DNA of 59,029 nt from positions 1 to 59,029 of the forward strand of contig CAISYI010000203.1 in the NCBI GenBank assembly GCA_903889595.1, given 5' to 3'. Origin of the DNA: an uncultured beta proteobacterium. GTDB lineage: Bacteria; Pseudomonadota; Gammaproteobacteria; Burkholderiales; Burkholderiaceae. The stretch's first letter is position 1. The number at the start of each line of letters is the position of its first letter. A model generated the notes under the pieces. That model searched no databases. It was not told where the DNA came from and saw only the letters and a program-made list of their open reading frames with translations. A program made the translations under genes and the position numbers. Shown here piece after piece: positions 19,017 to 29,822 of this stretch.

Positions 19017-20180
19017 ATGTCTGAGTTAAAGCTTTTAACTCAGACAGCCGGTTCAAATCCAGTTGAAATTGTGGTTACCAAAAGGCAAAAGCCAGATCCT
19101 GCACTTTTCATTGGCTCTGGTAAAGCACTAGAAATTAAAAGTCTCATGGAGCTAAATGATCTTGAGATTGCGATTTTTAATGATCCACTTTCTCCAGCAC
19201 AACAAAGAAACCTCGAGAGAACCTTAGGGTGTCATGTCATTGACAGGACTGGGTTAATTTTAGATATTTTTGCTCAAAGAGCAAAGAGTCATATCGGAAA
19301 AGTACAGGTTGAGTTAGCAAATGTTAAGTATCGGATGTCACGACTGGTTAGGGCTTGGAGTCATCTAGAACGTCAAAAAGGTGGTATTGGTTTGAGGGGC
19401 GGTCCCGGTGAGACTCAAATGGAGTTAGACCGTAGGATGTTGGAAAATCGCTTCAAAAGACTTTCAGTTGAACTTGGTAAGTTGCAAAAACAACAAGCGA
19501 ATCAAAGACGATCTAGAATGAAAAGAGATGTTTTTTCAATTTCTTTAGTTGGTTACACAAATGCTGGGAAATCAACCGTCTTCAATGCACTAACAAAGGC
19601 AGGCACTTATGCAGCCGATCAGCTCTTTGCGACATTGGATACAACTACTAGAAGAATTTATTTACCAGAGTATGGAAACGCCGTTATCTCTGATACAGTT
19701 GGTTTCATTCGAGAATTACCACATCAGTTAGTAGAAGCTTTTAGAGCAACCTTGGATGAAACAGTCCATGCTGATTTGTTACTTCACGTGGTGGATTCTG
19801 CAAGCCCAGTTCGAGAAGAACAAATCCTTGAAGTTAACAAGGTTTTAGAAGAAATTGGGGCAAACAATATCCCTACAATCTTAATAATGAATAAGATAGA
19901 CCAATTGCCGGAATACGTTGGTAGAGAGCCAGAAGTTCGATATCACAAAGATGGAAGTGTTTCTAAAATTTACTTATCAGCTCAAAATGGAAATGGCATA
20001 GAATTACTACGGAATGTATTGAGTCAGTTTTCTTCAGACACTGATAAAATCAAACAGAATGAAAATTTAATGGAAAATGCAACTAACGCCCCTAAAACTC
20101 TAGAAAACAGGCCTGCTGAAGCGGATTATTTTAATGACCTGAGTGATATTGGTAAGGGTTTAATACCGAGAGATATATAA
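19017..20180 (+). CDS. hflX: GTPase HflX (start uncertain, probably upstream at ATT 18975)
   Basis: Ribosome-associated GTPase that splits stalled or heat-damaged ribosomes. The G domain (SLVGYTNAGKSTVFNAL, DTVGFIRELPHQLVEAF, NKID) and the N-terminal HflX domain (FIGSGKALEI, LSPAQQRNLER, GLILDIFAQRAKS, GGIGLRGGPGETQ) are intact. The first standard start is ATG 19017, but the frame upstream is open and reads RAVIVGVDSGQENFPES, matching the N-terminus of other HflX proteins. No ATG, GTG or TTG exists in frame between the stop at 18906 and 19017. An ATT at 18975, five bases after AGGG, is the best candidate start. hflK follows directly after the stop. Confidence 0.93.
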   Translation: MSELKLLTQTAGSNPVEIVVTKRQKPDPALFIGSGKALEIKSLMELNDLEIAIFNDPLSPAQQRNLERTLGCHVIDRTGLILDIFAQRAKSHIGKVQVELANVKYRMSRLVRAWSHLERQKGGIGLRGGPGETQMELDRRMLENRFKRLSVELGKLQKQQANQRRSRMKRDVFSISLVGYTNAGKSTVFNALTKAGTYAADQLFATLDTTTRRIYLPEYGNAVISDTVGFIRELPHQLVEAFRATLDETVHADLLLHVVDSASPVREEQILEVNKVLEEIGANNIPTILIMNKIDQLPEYVGREPEVRYHKDGSVSKIYLSAQNGNGIELLRNVLSQFSSDTDKIKQNENLMENATNAPKTLENRPAEADYFNDLSDIGKGLIPRDI

Positions 20181-21776
20181 ATGGCGCAGTTTTTTAACGA
20201 AAATTCAAGTAAATCTTTAACAGTAAGCAAATCTTTGATGAATAAAATTCTAGTAATGCGTAATCGTTTTTTGTGGGCTCTTTTTAGACTAGTTCAAGTC
20301 AAGCCACAAACTCCATTATTAAACCAGGAAAACGACTCCAATAATGAAGCCGGGAAGTCAGGTGATCAACCATCTTCTCCAAAGGTAACAAAGCCTAGCA
20401 CTGATCAAAAATCAAATCCACGGCCTGAAGATGGGCCGCCTGATTTAGATGAATTGTGGAATGACTTTAACCGAAAACTAGGTAGCTTATTTGGAAATAA
20501 AAATCAAAAACCTACCGATAATTTCAACACCTCTGATAGTAATCAAGACTACTCTCGTCCTGAGCCAATTAATCAAAATAATTCGAATAATAATCCTAAA
20601 GATATTGGTAATAAAGCCCAGGATTGGATTAAGCGCAACATGAATAATTCGAATAATAATGGAAAAAAACCAAACTTTATTTTCCCTAAAATTGGGGCAG
20701 GAATTGTTTTGTTAGGTATTTTCGTTGTGTGGTTGTTTAGTGGGATTTTTATCGTTCAAGAAGGACAAGCTGGCCTAGTTTTACAGTTTGGTAAATATAA
20801 AGATACAACTCGCCCGGGTATTAACTGGCGGATGCCTTTTCCGATTCAATCTCATGAGATTGTCAACGTATCAAACGTAAGGTCCGTAGAAATAGGTAGA
20901 TCTTTTGTCATTCAAGCGACGAATTTAAAAGACTCATCAATGTTGACTGAGGATGAAAATATTATTGACGTGAAATTTGCTGTTCAATATCGATTGAAAG
21001 ATCCGACAGATTATTTATTTTTAAATAGGGATCCTGATGCAGCGGTTGTTCAGGCAGCAGAAACATCTATTCGTGAAATTGTTGGTAAAAGTAAAATGGA
21101 TGATGTTTTATATGTTGGTAGAGAACGCATCGGTATCGATTTAGCTAGTTCAATTCAGGCTATTTTGGATAGCTATAAGACTGGTATTTTTATTACAAGT
21201 GTCAACGTCCAAAACGTTCAACCGCCAGAGCAGGTGCAAGCTTCATTTGATGATGCTGTGAAAGCTGGTCAAGATCAAGAGCGTCAAAAAAATGAAGGTC
21301 AAGCCTACGCCAACGATATTGTGCCTCGCGCAAAGGGTGCTGCAGGTAGATTAATTGAAGAGGCTGAAGGTTACAAGGCAAAGGTAGTAGCAACCGCTGA
21401 GGGTGATGCATCAAGGTTTAAACAAATTTATGCCGAGTACTCTAAATCCCCACAAATTACCCGTGATCGGATGTACATTGATGTAATGCAACAGATTTAT
21501 CAAAGTGTAACTAAAGTAATCGTTGATACGCATTCAAGCAATCAACTGTTATATTTACCACTCGATAAGTTGATACAGCAAGCTTCTCCTAGAGATGCAA
21601 ATACGCCAGCAGGACCTGGCGCATTGAATCCAAACTCAGCTGTTCAACCCCCAAGTGGATCAATTACGGTCCCTTTAAACTCTACAAACAATGCTCCATC
21701 AGGTGTTGTACCATCTGCGCCTGGAAATTCAAATTCAGACAAACGCGATCTTTTTCGCAGTCGTGAGAGAAATTGA
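20181..21776 (+). CDS. hflK: FtsH protease modulator HflK
   Basis: Membrane SPFH protein that with HflC forms a large cage around the FtsH protease. 531 residues. The usual family N-terminus (DGPPDLDELWNDFNRKL) begins only at about residue 86; the stretch before it is an extra polar tail with a short hydrophobic part (FLWALFRLV). Then come an Asn-rich linker, a membrane segment (GAGIVLLGIFVVWLFSGIFIV, split here by reading), the SPFH domain and a long helix ending in a Pro/Asn/Ser-rich tail. ATG 20181 abuts the hflX stop; internal ATGs at 20238 and 20256 would shorten the extra tail. Confidence 0.94.
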   Translation: MAQFFNENSSKSLTVSKSLMNKILVMRNRFLWALFRLVQVKPQTPLLNQENDSNNEAGKSGDQPSSPKVTKPSTDQKSNPRPEDGPPDLDELWNDFNRKLGSLFGNKNQKPTDNFNTSDSNQDYSRPEPINQNNSNNNPKDIGNKAQDWIKRNMNNSNNNGKKPNFIFPKIGAGIVLLGIFVVWLFSGIFIVQEGQAGLVLQFGKYKDTTRPGINWRMPFPIQSHEIVNVSNVRSVEIGRSFVIQATNLKDSSMLTEDENIIDVKFAVQYRLKDPTDYLFLNRDPDAAVVQAAETSIREIVGKSKMDDVLYVGRERIGIDLASSIQAILDSYKTGIFITSVNVQNVQPPEQVQASFDDAVKAGQDQERQKNEGQAYANDIVPRAKGAAGRLIEEAEGYKAKVVATAEGDASRFKQIYAEYSKSPQITRDRMYIDVMQQIYQSVTKVIVDTHSSNQLLYLPLDKLIQQASPRDANTPAGPGALNPNSAVQPPSGSITVPLNSTNNAPSGVVPSAPGNSNSDKRDLFRSRERN

Positions 21777-21785
21777 GATAAAAAA

Positions 21786-22655
21786 ATGAACCAAAAACTA
21801 TTTCCGATTGCAGCTCTATTATTGGGCGTACTTTATTTAATCAACTCTATGTTGTTTGTCGTAGACCAACGCAAATATGCAGTTGTTTTTTCCTTTGGTG
21901 AAATCAAACGCGTTATTGAAGAGCCTGGATTAAGTTTAAAACTCCCATCACCTCTCCAAAACGTATTATTTTTTGATCGCCGAATCATGACGATTGATAA
22001 CCCTGAAGCAGAACGTTTTATCACATCTGAAAAGAAAAATCTTTTAGTAGACTCTTATGTGAAATGGCGAATTGTTGACCCTAGAAAATTTTTCATTAGT
22101 TTTAAAGGTGATGAAAGATTAGCTCAAGATAGACTATCTCAACTTGTCAAATCTGCGCTGAATGAAGAGTTTACAAAACGAACTGTTCGTGAGTTGATTT
22201 CTGAGCAACGTGAACAAGTGATGCAAGGAATTAAGAAAAAAGTAATCGAAGATACGCGTGAAATCGGGATTGAGATTGTAGATGTTCGTTTAAAAAGAGT
22301 CGATTTGTTAGCTGAAATTAGTGACTCAGTTTATCGTCGCATGGAGGCTGAGCGTAAGAGGGTTGCTAACGAATTACGCTCTACGGGAGCAGCGGAGTCT
22401 GAAAAAATTAGAGCTGACGCTGAACGTCAAAGAGATGTTATTCTTGCCCAGGCCTACCGTGAAGCGCAAAAAATCAAAGGTGAAGGCGATGCTAAAGCAA
22501 ATGCAATTTATAATGAAGCATTCAGCCGTGACCCTCAGTTTGCCCAATTTTATCGTTCTTTAGAGGCTTATAGAAACACCTTTACAGATAAAAAGGACGT
22601 AATGGTTCTCGAACCTAATAATGAATTTTTAAAATTCATGAAAAAAAGTAAATAA
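21786..22655 (+). CDS. hflC: FtsH protease modulator HflC
   Basis: Partner of HflK. 289 residues with one N-terminal membrane anchor (about residues 5-25), the SPFH/band-7 domain (VDQRKYAVVFSFGEIKRV near the start) and a helical C-terminal part rich in E, R and A (ADAERQRDVILAQAYREAQ). Separated from hflK by nine bases. Standard order hfq-hflX-hflK-hflC-hisZ-purA for Betaproteobacteria. Confidence 0.96.
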   Translation: MNQKLFPIAALLLGVLYLINSMLFVVDQRKYAVVFSFGEIKRVIEEPGLSLKLPSPLQNVLFFDRRIMTIDNPEAERFITSEKKNLLVDSYVKWRIVDPRKFFISFKGDERLAQDRLSQLVKSALNEEFTKRTVRELISEQREQVMQGIKKKVIEDTREIGIEIVDVRLKRVDLLAEISDSVYRRMEAERKRVANELRSTGAAESEKIRADAERQRDVILAQAYREAQKIKGEGDAKANAIYNEAFSRDPQFAQFYRSLEAYRNTFTDKKDVMVLEPNNEFLKFMKKSK

Positions 22656-22661
22656 TATAAT
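22656..22661 (+). promoter_or_regulatory. TATAAT immediately before hisZ
   Basis: A perfect -10 hexamer ending eight bases before the hisZ ATG (22670) in the 14-base gap after hflC. There is no Shine-Dalgarno before hisZ. It could start a near-leaderless transcript, but a matching -35 is weak and the gap is also normal for an operon, so this is tentative. Confidence 0.35.
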
Positions 22662-22669
22662 TAAATAGA

Positions 22670-23836
22670 ATGACTAATCGTTGGTTATTGCCAGAAAATA
22701 TTTCTGATGTTTTGCCCTCTGAGGCTTTCAAAGTAGAGTACCTTAGAGGTACTTTGCTCGGTGTTTTTAAATCTTATGGATATCAGTTAACTATCCCACC
22801 CATGTTGGAGTATTTAGAGTCATTATTAACTGCTGGTGGTAGTGATATGAACTTACAAATTTTCAAATTAATTGATCAGTTATCCGGAAGAACTTTAGGC
22901 CTTAGAACGGATATGACTACTCAAATTGCTAGAATTGATGCTCATATTCTCAATCAAACTGGGGTTAGTCGTCTTTGCTATGCGGGTACTACATTACAAA
23001 CAAAGGTTGTGCCAGGCATTTTTTCAAGAGAACAATTACAAATTGGCGTTGAGATTTATGGACACCCTGGGATTGAGGCCGATATTGAAATTCTATCGTT
23101 GATGTTAGACGCTTTGAATTGTGCAAATGTTGGTACGATCACTCTTGATTTAAGTCATGCCGGAATCTTGAAGGCGATTTTGGAAGATGTTGCGATGTCA
23201 ACCGAAGATGTCCAATCCCTACATGGTGCATTACAAGCTAAAAACAAAAAATTACTCACAACACTTTGTGCAAATTGGAGCGAGGAAAAGTTTAAAACGC
23301 TTCATTCTTTATTGGAACTTAGTGGCGAGGCATTTAAAGTGATTGCTCAAGCCCGTGAGGTATTACCAAATACTTCAATCTTTAATGATGCAATTAATGC
23401 TTTAGAACAATTTTGTCAGATCATTCATCTGATTCGTCCCGAAACCCAATTGAATATTGATTTGGCTGATTTAGATGGATTCCAATACCATACTGGTTTG
23501 ATGTGCGCAGCTTATGTGGATAATTATCCTGTCGCAATTGCTAGAGGTGGACGCTACGACCAAGTGGGCAGTGCTTTTGGCAGGGACCGAGCTGCAACAG
23601 GTTTTTCTTTAGATTTGTTTGCCTTGAGCAATGTTTCTAAACTTGATTTTGCTTTGAGGGCAATTAGTGCCCCTTGGGATAACCGTCAAGACTTAAGAGA
23701 CGCAATTAGTGAATTAAGAAAGTCAGGAGAAGTCGTTATTCAAAACTTTTCTGAGGAGCCCCATTCAGAGTCGATTTATGAATTTGATCGAAAGCTGATC
23801 CTGGAAGGAAGTCATTGGAAAGTTGTTTCTGTTTAA
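22670..23836 (+). CDS. hisZ: ATP phosphoribosyltransferase regulatory subunit HisZ
   Basis: Inactive paralogue of histidyl-tRNA synthetase that binds and activates the short form of HisG for the first step of histidine synthesis. The class II core is recognisable (LPENISDVLPSEA, LRTDMTTQIARI, LCYAGTTLQ) but the HisRS catalytic signature is changed, and the C-terminal anticodon-binding domain is missing. 388 residues, normal for HisZ. Its presence predicts a short HisG elsewhere in the genome. It lies between hflC and purA, the usual betaproteobacterial place. Confidence 0.95.
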   Translation: MTNRWLLPENISDVLPSEAFKVEYLRGTLLGVFKSYGYQLTIPPMLEYLESLLTAGGSDMNLQIFKLIDQLSGRTLGLRTDMTTQIARIDAHILNQTGVSRLCYAGTTLQTKVVPGIFSREQLQIGVEIYGHPGIEADIEILSLMLDALNCANVGTITLDLSHAGILKAILEDVAMSTEDVQSLHGALQAKNKKLLTTLCANWSEEKFKTLHSLLELSGEAFKVIAQAREVLPNTSIFNDAINALEQFCQIIHLIRPETQLNIDLADLDGFQYHTGLMCAAYVDNYPVAIARGGRYDQVGSAFGRDRAATGFSLDLFALSNVSKLDFALRAISAPWDNRQDLRDAISELRKSGEVVIQNFSEEPHSESIYEFDRKLILEGSHWKVVSV

Positions 23837-23863
23837 TCCGCTGCACAACACAGTAAAATGTAA

Positions 23864-25249
<1,386 letters not shown>

Positions 25250-25271
25250 TGCTCGGAAATAACAATTAAAC

Positions 25272-25316
25272 AACTATTTCCTAAAATTGGATAACCATCT
25301 AATTTTAGGAAAAGTT
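25272..25316. repeat. Strong inverted repeat after purA (hairpin)
   Basis: TTTCCTAAAATT (25277-25288) and AATTTTAGGAAA (25301-25312) form a perfect 12-base stem with a 12-base loop; AACT and AGTT extend it to 16 pairs around one bulged A (25276). It lies 22 bases after the purA stop. The T tract after it is short, so it is not a classic terminator, though it may still end transcription or protect the mRNA 3' end. It may also mark the edge of the accessory pocket. Confidence 0.75.
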
Positions 25317-25370
25317 ATTCAGTCCCCAGACCAAATTGACGCGTAGATCTGATACAAGCTCATTTGGGAA

Positions 25371-26072
25371 TCAGGATTTATCTTCCCAGATCTTGTCTTG
25401 CATCAAATTGACATACTCTTCACTCATTGAATAAAGTGCTTTTAAATTCATTTGAGGAATAAGTTTTTTGACTTTTATACAATTTTTAGTCAAAGCCAGA
25501 ATGTCTGCATTCATAAGTCCCTTTTCTAAATGAATCGGCGTATTTTCTGAAGTTACAAATTTAACTAAAAATAAGGGATCTCCACGCTTAATATGAATAG
25601 GGTTCTCGTCATATATTTCAAAGGCATATTCAATGGGGCGAACCCATTTAGAGATATCAAATGTACCTGCAACCATTCCAACCTTGGATGGTTGAAGAAG
25701 TAGTGGCATTTGAATGATTTGAAGGGGGCTTTTACTATCTGTTAAAAAGAGATAACGTGGAAAGAAATGGACGATGATAGGGTCTGTTTCTGACAGTCTA
25801 AAACTGATATTTTCATTGTAAAACTCTTGGCTAGTTTTGGCCGTTTTTAATTTTTTTGATTCATTATCAAACTTAAATGAGATGTCATAGGGACTTTTAA
25901 TCACATAAGTATTTTTTAGCTGCTCAGAAAATGCTGGGCATTTCATTAGCAAAGAATCTTTTCTTTGTTTAAGGTAATAGGCAAAAGCAGGTTCCGGAGC
26001 AAAATAGGTAATGTTCATAGGCTCTTGGCTTTGATCATTCAAATTTACTGGAATCCATTGAATTCTAGGCAT
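25371..26072 (-). CDS. Uncharacterised 233-residue protein, possibly virus-related
   Basis: 233 residues with no signal peptide or membrane segment. Recognisable blocks are YYLKQRKDSLLMKCPAF, LKNTYVIKSPYDISFKF, a mid-region beta-rich core, and RGDPLFLVKFVTSENTP near the C-terminus. From memory these blocks resemble a family of unknown function seen in marine phage and virus genomes, but I cannot verify this. The start ATG has no Shine-Dalgarno; a TATATT lies 10 bases upstream on the minus strand. It is transcribed in the same direction as the PIN gene 114 bases upstream and convergent with purA. Confidence 0.75.
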   Translation of the reverse strand: MPRIQWIPVNLNDQSQEPMNITYFAPEPAFAYYLKQRKDSLLMKCPAFSEQLKNTYVIKSPYDISFKFDNESKKLKTAKTSQEFYNENISFRLSETDPIIVHFFPRYLFLTDSKSPLQIIQMPLLLQPSKVGMVAGTFDISKWVRPIEYAFEIYDENPIHIKRGDPLFLVKFVTSENTPIHLEKGLMNADILALTKNCIKVKKLIPQMNLKALYSMSEEYVNLMQDKIWEDKS

Positions 26073-26186
26073 AAAAAATTCTAATATAAGTTGGTAGGTA
26101 CTGCATCATAAACTAGCGGCATTTGTAAATAGTATATATCTATAGCGTATGAAGTTGTGAATATCTTAGGCCATCAGAATGAGCCT

Positions 26187-26624
26187 TTACCATGGGGGAG
26201 TTGACGAAAGTTTTGTTTTCTTATTTGAAGTTACTTCGACATTAACTAGTTTTAATTTTTTTGCTAGCTTTAATACCTCAAGATCTCGACTAATTAACCA
26301 ACAGGGGGCTTTTATTACAGCTAAATCAATGAAGATTTGGTCGTCTGGATCCTTACATTTATAGGGTGAAGGTGGTATTTTACAGGCCTCAAATTGAAAA
26401 TATGTCAGTGCTTTTTCAATCAATTTTTGATAAGTTTCTTCATTTCTGAAAAAAGCGGGCCGACGCATCACATCAAGAAACTCCTCCCAGATCAAGTTAC
26501 AAGACCACGCTTCTAAAAGACCATTTTCAATTGCTTTTTTAAGGTCTTCAACATGGGGATCTTCGAAATAAATAATGTCGAGTAATATGTTGGTGTCAAC
26601 TATGATGCGTGTTTTTTCCGACAA
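26187..26624 (-). CDS. PIN-domain ribonuclease, putative toxin without visible antitoxin
   Basis: 145 residues of the PIN family found in toxin-antitoxin systems (COG1569-type). The acidic active-site residues are in place: IIVDTNILLDII near the N-terminus, the Glu in WEEFLDVMRRP, DPDDQIFIDLA and SRDLEVLKLAKKL. I chose TTG 26624 because GGAGA (26635-26639 on the minus strand) lies 10 bases before it; the longer frame upstream runs antisense into rnr and has no PIN-like content. No antitoxin-like gene is adjacent on either side. The start is 75 bases from the divergent rnr. Confidence 0.8.
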   Translation of the reverse strand: MSEKTRIIVDTNILLDIIYFEDPHVEDLKKAIENGLLEAWSCNLIWEEFLDVMRRPAFFRNEETYQKLIEKALTYFQFEACKIPPSPYKCKDPDDQIFIDLAVIKAPCWLISRDLEVLKLAKKLKLVNVEVTSNKKTKLSSTPPW

Positions 26625-26699
26625 TTTTAAATGTTCTCCGAAATGAGTTAAATTAGTTGTTATTATCGTAACTAGTATAGAAATTTGAAATAGGAACTC

Positions 26700-29057
26700 A
26701 TGATAAAACAATCCAATCCTTTGAAAGAAAAAAAAGACGAACGAACTGGAATAGTCCAAGGTCATAGAGATGGTTTTGGATTCGTTATTCCAGATGACGG
26801 ACAGTTGGATATTTTTCTTTCTGAAAGAGAAATGGCACGTGTCATGCATGGCGATCGAGTCATCGTCAGAATTGCAGGCACTGACCGTAAGGGAAGGCCT
26901 GAGGGACAAATTTCAGAAGTGGTACTTAGAGCAAATCGATTCGTAATTGGACGACTCTTAAATGAAAATGGCGTCCTAGTTGTGGCGCCAGAGGATAAAA
27001 GAATATCTCATGATATTTTAATACCCCCCAAAGGTTATATGAATGCCAAGATGGGGCAGGTCGTAAGCGTAGAAATCATTGATTACCCTGATAGTTACCG
27101 CCAAGCTGTCGGCCGAGTAGTTGAGATATTAGGTGACATAGATGATCCAGGAATGGAAATCGAAATTGCTGTTAGAAAGTACGGCGTTCCCCACGAGTTT
27201 TCACCAGCAACAGTCAAAGAAGCCTCAGCACTCCCAGACGAAGTTCAAGAATCAGATTTAGAAGGTCGGGTAGATTTAAGAGATATTCCATTAGTAACTA
27301 TTGATGGTGAAGATGCACGAGACTTTGATGACGCAGTTTATTGTGAGCCAACCAACTATAAAGGGTCGAAATGCTTTCGATTAATTGTTGCGATTGCAGA
27401 CGTTTCGCACTACGTTAAGCCAGGACACCCTTTAGATTCTGACGCAATAAGACGTGGCACATCCGTCTACTTCCCTAGAAGAGTCATTCCGATGCTGCCT
27501 GAAAAAATCTCTAATGGATTGTGTTCTTTAAAGCCGTCCGTTGATCGCCTCTGTATGGTGAGTGATGCAATTATTGATCATAAAGGGCAAATTTTAGCTT
27601 ATCAATTTTACCCAGCGATCATGCATTCAGTGCAACGCTTTACATACAATACTGTCTGGGAAATTTTAAGTAATACGAGTGGGCCTGAAGCAACGAAGTA
27701 TGCAAATTTAAAGCCCCATTTACAGAATTTATATAAACTGTTCCATGTGTTAAAAGGCTCTCGTGAGAAAAGAGGAGCAATCGATTTTGATACAACCGAG
27801 ACGCAGATTATCAGTAATGAGTTTGGGAAGATTGAACGAATTGAACCGAGAACACGTAATGACGCTCACCGTTTAATTGAAGAATGTATGTTAGTAGCGA
27901 ACGTATGTGCAGCAAATTTCATTGGCGCTAAAAATCATTCGAGTTTATTTCGGGTCCATGGAGAACCAACAATTGAAAAGGTTAACGCTTTAAGGGACGT
28001 ATTGAGATCTTCAGGGTTAACTTTAGAGGGAAGCACTAAACCGCATCCGATGGATTATGCAAAATTAATTCAATCGATTAAACCAAGACCAGATGCCTCC
28101 ATGTTGCAAACAGTGATACTTCGATCTATGCAACAAGCTGTTTATCAACCAGAGAACTTGGGCCATTTTGGATTGGCCTATCCAGCTTATACACACTTTA
28201 CAAGCCCGATTCGTCGTTATCCAGATTTACTTGTCCATAGAACAATTAAAGCAATTTTGGCAAAGAAAAACTATAAGCCATCTATTCCAGAAGACGTTCC
28301 TCTTAATTTGGCAATGCCAAGAAAGGGACCAGGAAGGGTCAATGTTGCGCAAGTAAAACAACAAATTGCTATCGATATTTCGAATGAAGTAGGAACTAAG
28401 CCGCGTAGAAAAACAGCTAGTGATGGTGTTGACATGGCTGCGTGGGCACAATTAGGGGTTCACTGTTCAGCTAACGAAAGAAGAGCGGATGAAGCTTCTA
28501 GAGATGTTGAGTCGTGGTTGAAATGCTACTTTATGCGTGATCGCTTAGGTCAAGAGTTTGCCGGAACAATAACTGGAGCTACGACCTTTGGACTATTTGT
28601 CCAGCTAGAAACCTTATTTGTTGAAGGCTTAATACATATTTCTGAACTAGGTGGCGACTATTTTCAGTATGACGAAGCTCGGCAAGAGTTGCGCGGCGAG
28701 AGAACTGGTATTCGCTATCGAATCGGTGACAGAGTGCATATCTTAGTTAGTAGGGTAGATTTAGATGCTAGAAAAATTGAATTTAGTCTAGTTAAAAATA
28801 GTCAAGATAGAGGGCGCTATTCACCAATCCTTACGATGGATGATACGGGTAGACCGCAAAAAAAAGCAGCGTCTAAACACACGAGACCACCAGAAAAGGC
28901 ACCACAGCCTTTAAGATCGAAAGCATCAAAAAAATCGGCTGCTGCCAAAGGTGGTAACAAATCTAAATCGAAGAGCAATTCGAAAAGTCCCTTAGTCACC
29001 TTGGACAAACCTGAGAGCTTATCAACTTCCTCACGTAAAACCCGGAGTCGACGTTAA
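26700..29057 (+). CDS. rnr: Ribonuclease R
   Basis: 3'-5' exoribonuclease that degrades structured RNA. 785 residues. N-terminal cold-shock domains ([26 protein letters not shown]), the RNB catalytic domain with metal-binding Asp cluster [12 protein letters not shown], a C-terminal S1 domain ([16 protein letters not shown]) and a Lys/Ser-rich basic tail are present. The start is ATG 26700, preceded by AGGAA. It overlaps rlmB by one base (TAATG), as in most Proteobacteria. Confidence 0.97.
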   Translation: MIKQSNPLKEKKDERTGIVQGHRDGFGFVIPDDGQLDIFLSEREMARVMHGDRVIVRIAGTDRKGRPEGQISEVVLRANRFVIGRLLNENGVLVVAPEDKRISHDILIPPKGYMNAKMGQVVSVEIIDYPDSYRQAVGRVVEILGDIDDPGMEIEIAVRKYGVPHEFSPATVKEASALPDEVQESDLEGRVDLRDIPLVTIDGEDARDFDDAVYCEPTNYKGSKCFRLIVAIADVSHYVKPGHPLDSDAIRRGTSVYFPRRVIPMLPEKISNGLCSLKPSVDRLCMVSDAIIDHKGQILAYQFYPAIMHSVQRFTYNTVWEILSNTSGPEATKYANLKPHLQNLYKLFHVLKGSREKRGAIDFDTTETQIISNEFGKIERIEPRTRNDAHRLIEECMLVANVCAANFIGAKNHSSLFRVHGEPTIEKVNALRDVLRSSGLTLEGSTKPHPMDYAKLIQSIKPRPDASMLQTVILRSMQQAVYQPENLGHFGLAYPAYTHFTSPIRRYPDLLVHRTIKAILAKKNYKPSIPEDVPLNLAMPRKGPGRVNVAQVKQQIAIDISNEVGTKPRRKTASDGVDMAAWAQLGVHCSANERRADEASRDVESWLKCYFMRDRLGQEFAGTITGATTFGLFVQLETLFVEGLIHISELGGDYFQYDEARQELRGERTGIRYRIGDRVHILVSRVDLDARKIEFSLVKNSQDRGRYSPILTMDDTGRPQKKAASKHTRPPEKAPQPLRSKASKKSAAAKGGNKSKSKSNSKSPLVTLDKPESLSTSSRKTRSRR

Positions 29058-29800
29058 TGAGTCAGCAAATTTTAGTAGGATTTCATGCGGTAATTTCAAG
29101 AATTCGCCAGGCTCCGGATAGTCTTAAAACTGTTTACTATGATCTTTCTAGAAGAGATCGTAGGATGAAAGATTTTATCGAGGTAGCCAATGAGTTGCTA
29201 GGAAGAAAACTTCATCAAGCTGATACTGAGCGTCTACGGCAACTAGCAGGACACGATCGGCACCAAGGTGTTGTAGCTTTTGCAGAGCCCACATCAATGG
29301 CTAGAACGATACCAGAATTGATGGATTCACTCGGCAACAAAAAGCCATTACTTTTGATTTTAGATGGCGTTACAGACCCGCATAATCTAGGCGCCTGCTT
29401 AAGGGTTGCTGATGGTGCTGGAGCGGATGCCATTATTGTGCCAAAGGACCGCTCTGCCCAATTAAATGCTACGGTGAGTAAAGTTGCGAGTGGGGCTGCG
29501 GAAACAATGCCGTTTATTGCTGTGACTAATTTAGCAAGAACGATGCGAGAATTACAAGAGCTTGGTGTTTGGATTATCGGCACATCAGAGGATGCACCCA
29601 AAACGATTTATGAACATGATCTGACGGGTCCTATTGCACTTGTGATGGGTGCCGAGGGTGAAGGCATGCGAAGACTAACAAAGGAAACCTGTGACGAACT
29701 AGTGAACATACCCATGTCAGGCGGTGTTGAAAGTTTAAATGTCTCTGTTGCTAGCGGGGTTTGTTTGTACGAGGCTTTACGACAGAGATTGCCCAAATAA
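29057..29800 (+). CDS. rlmB: 23S rRNA (guanosine(2251)-2'-O)-methyltransferase RlmB
   Basis: SpoU/TrmH-family knot methyltransferase for Gm2251 in 23S rRNA. An N-terminal L30e-like substrate-binding domain ([13 protein letters not shown]) is followed by the three SpoU motifs: [31 protein letters not shown] and [15 protein letters not shown]. 247 residues, normal. The start codon overlaps the rnr stop by one base. The gene ends in a weak, AU-rich convergent hairpin. Confidence 0.95.
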   Translation: MSQQILVGFHAVISRIRQAPDSLKTVYYDLSRRDRRMKDFIEVANELLGRKLHQADTERLRQLAGHDRHQGVVAFAEPTSMARTIPELMDSLGNKKPLLLILDGVTDPHNLGACLRVADGAGADAIIVPKDRSAQLNATVSKVASGAAETMPFIAVTNLARTMRELQELGVWIIGTSEDAPKTIYEHDLTGPIALVMGAEGEGMRRLTKETCDELVNIPMSGGVESLNVSVASGVCLYEALRQRLPK

Positions 29801-29822
29801 AAATGATAGTGGTGTTATTTTT
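29799..29822. terminator. Weak AU-rich hairpin between convergent rlmB and tal
   Basis: AAAAATGATA and TGTTATTTTT can form ten pairs (two of them G-U) around a GTGG loop, overlapping both stop codons. It is symmetric with a T-rich end in each direction, so it may be a shared terminator, but its low GC makes it weak. Confidence 0.4.

Noticed and set aside
13999-23836. hisS and the second HisRS-like gene as a duplicated tRNA synthetase
   Set aside because: The second copy lacks the catalytic HisRS signature and the anticodon domain and lies next to purA, so it is hisZ.
26625-26909. N-terminal extension of the PIN reading frame to 240 residues
   Set aside because: It runs antisense into rnr, shows no PIN-like content, and a TTG with GGAGA spacing gives a normal-size PIN protein.
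29799-29822. Strong terminator between rlmB and tal
   Set aside because: A hairpin exists but is almost all A-U with two G-U pairs; kept only as a weak feature, not a finding.
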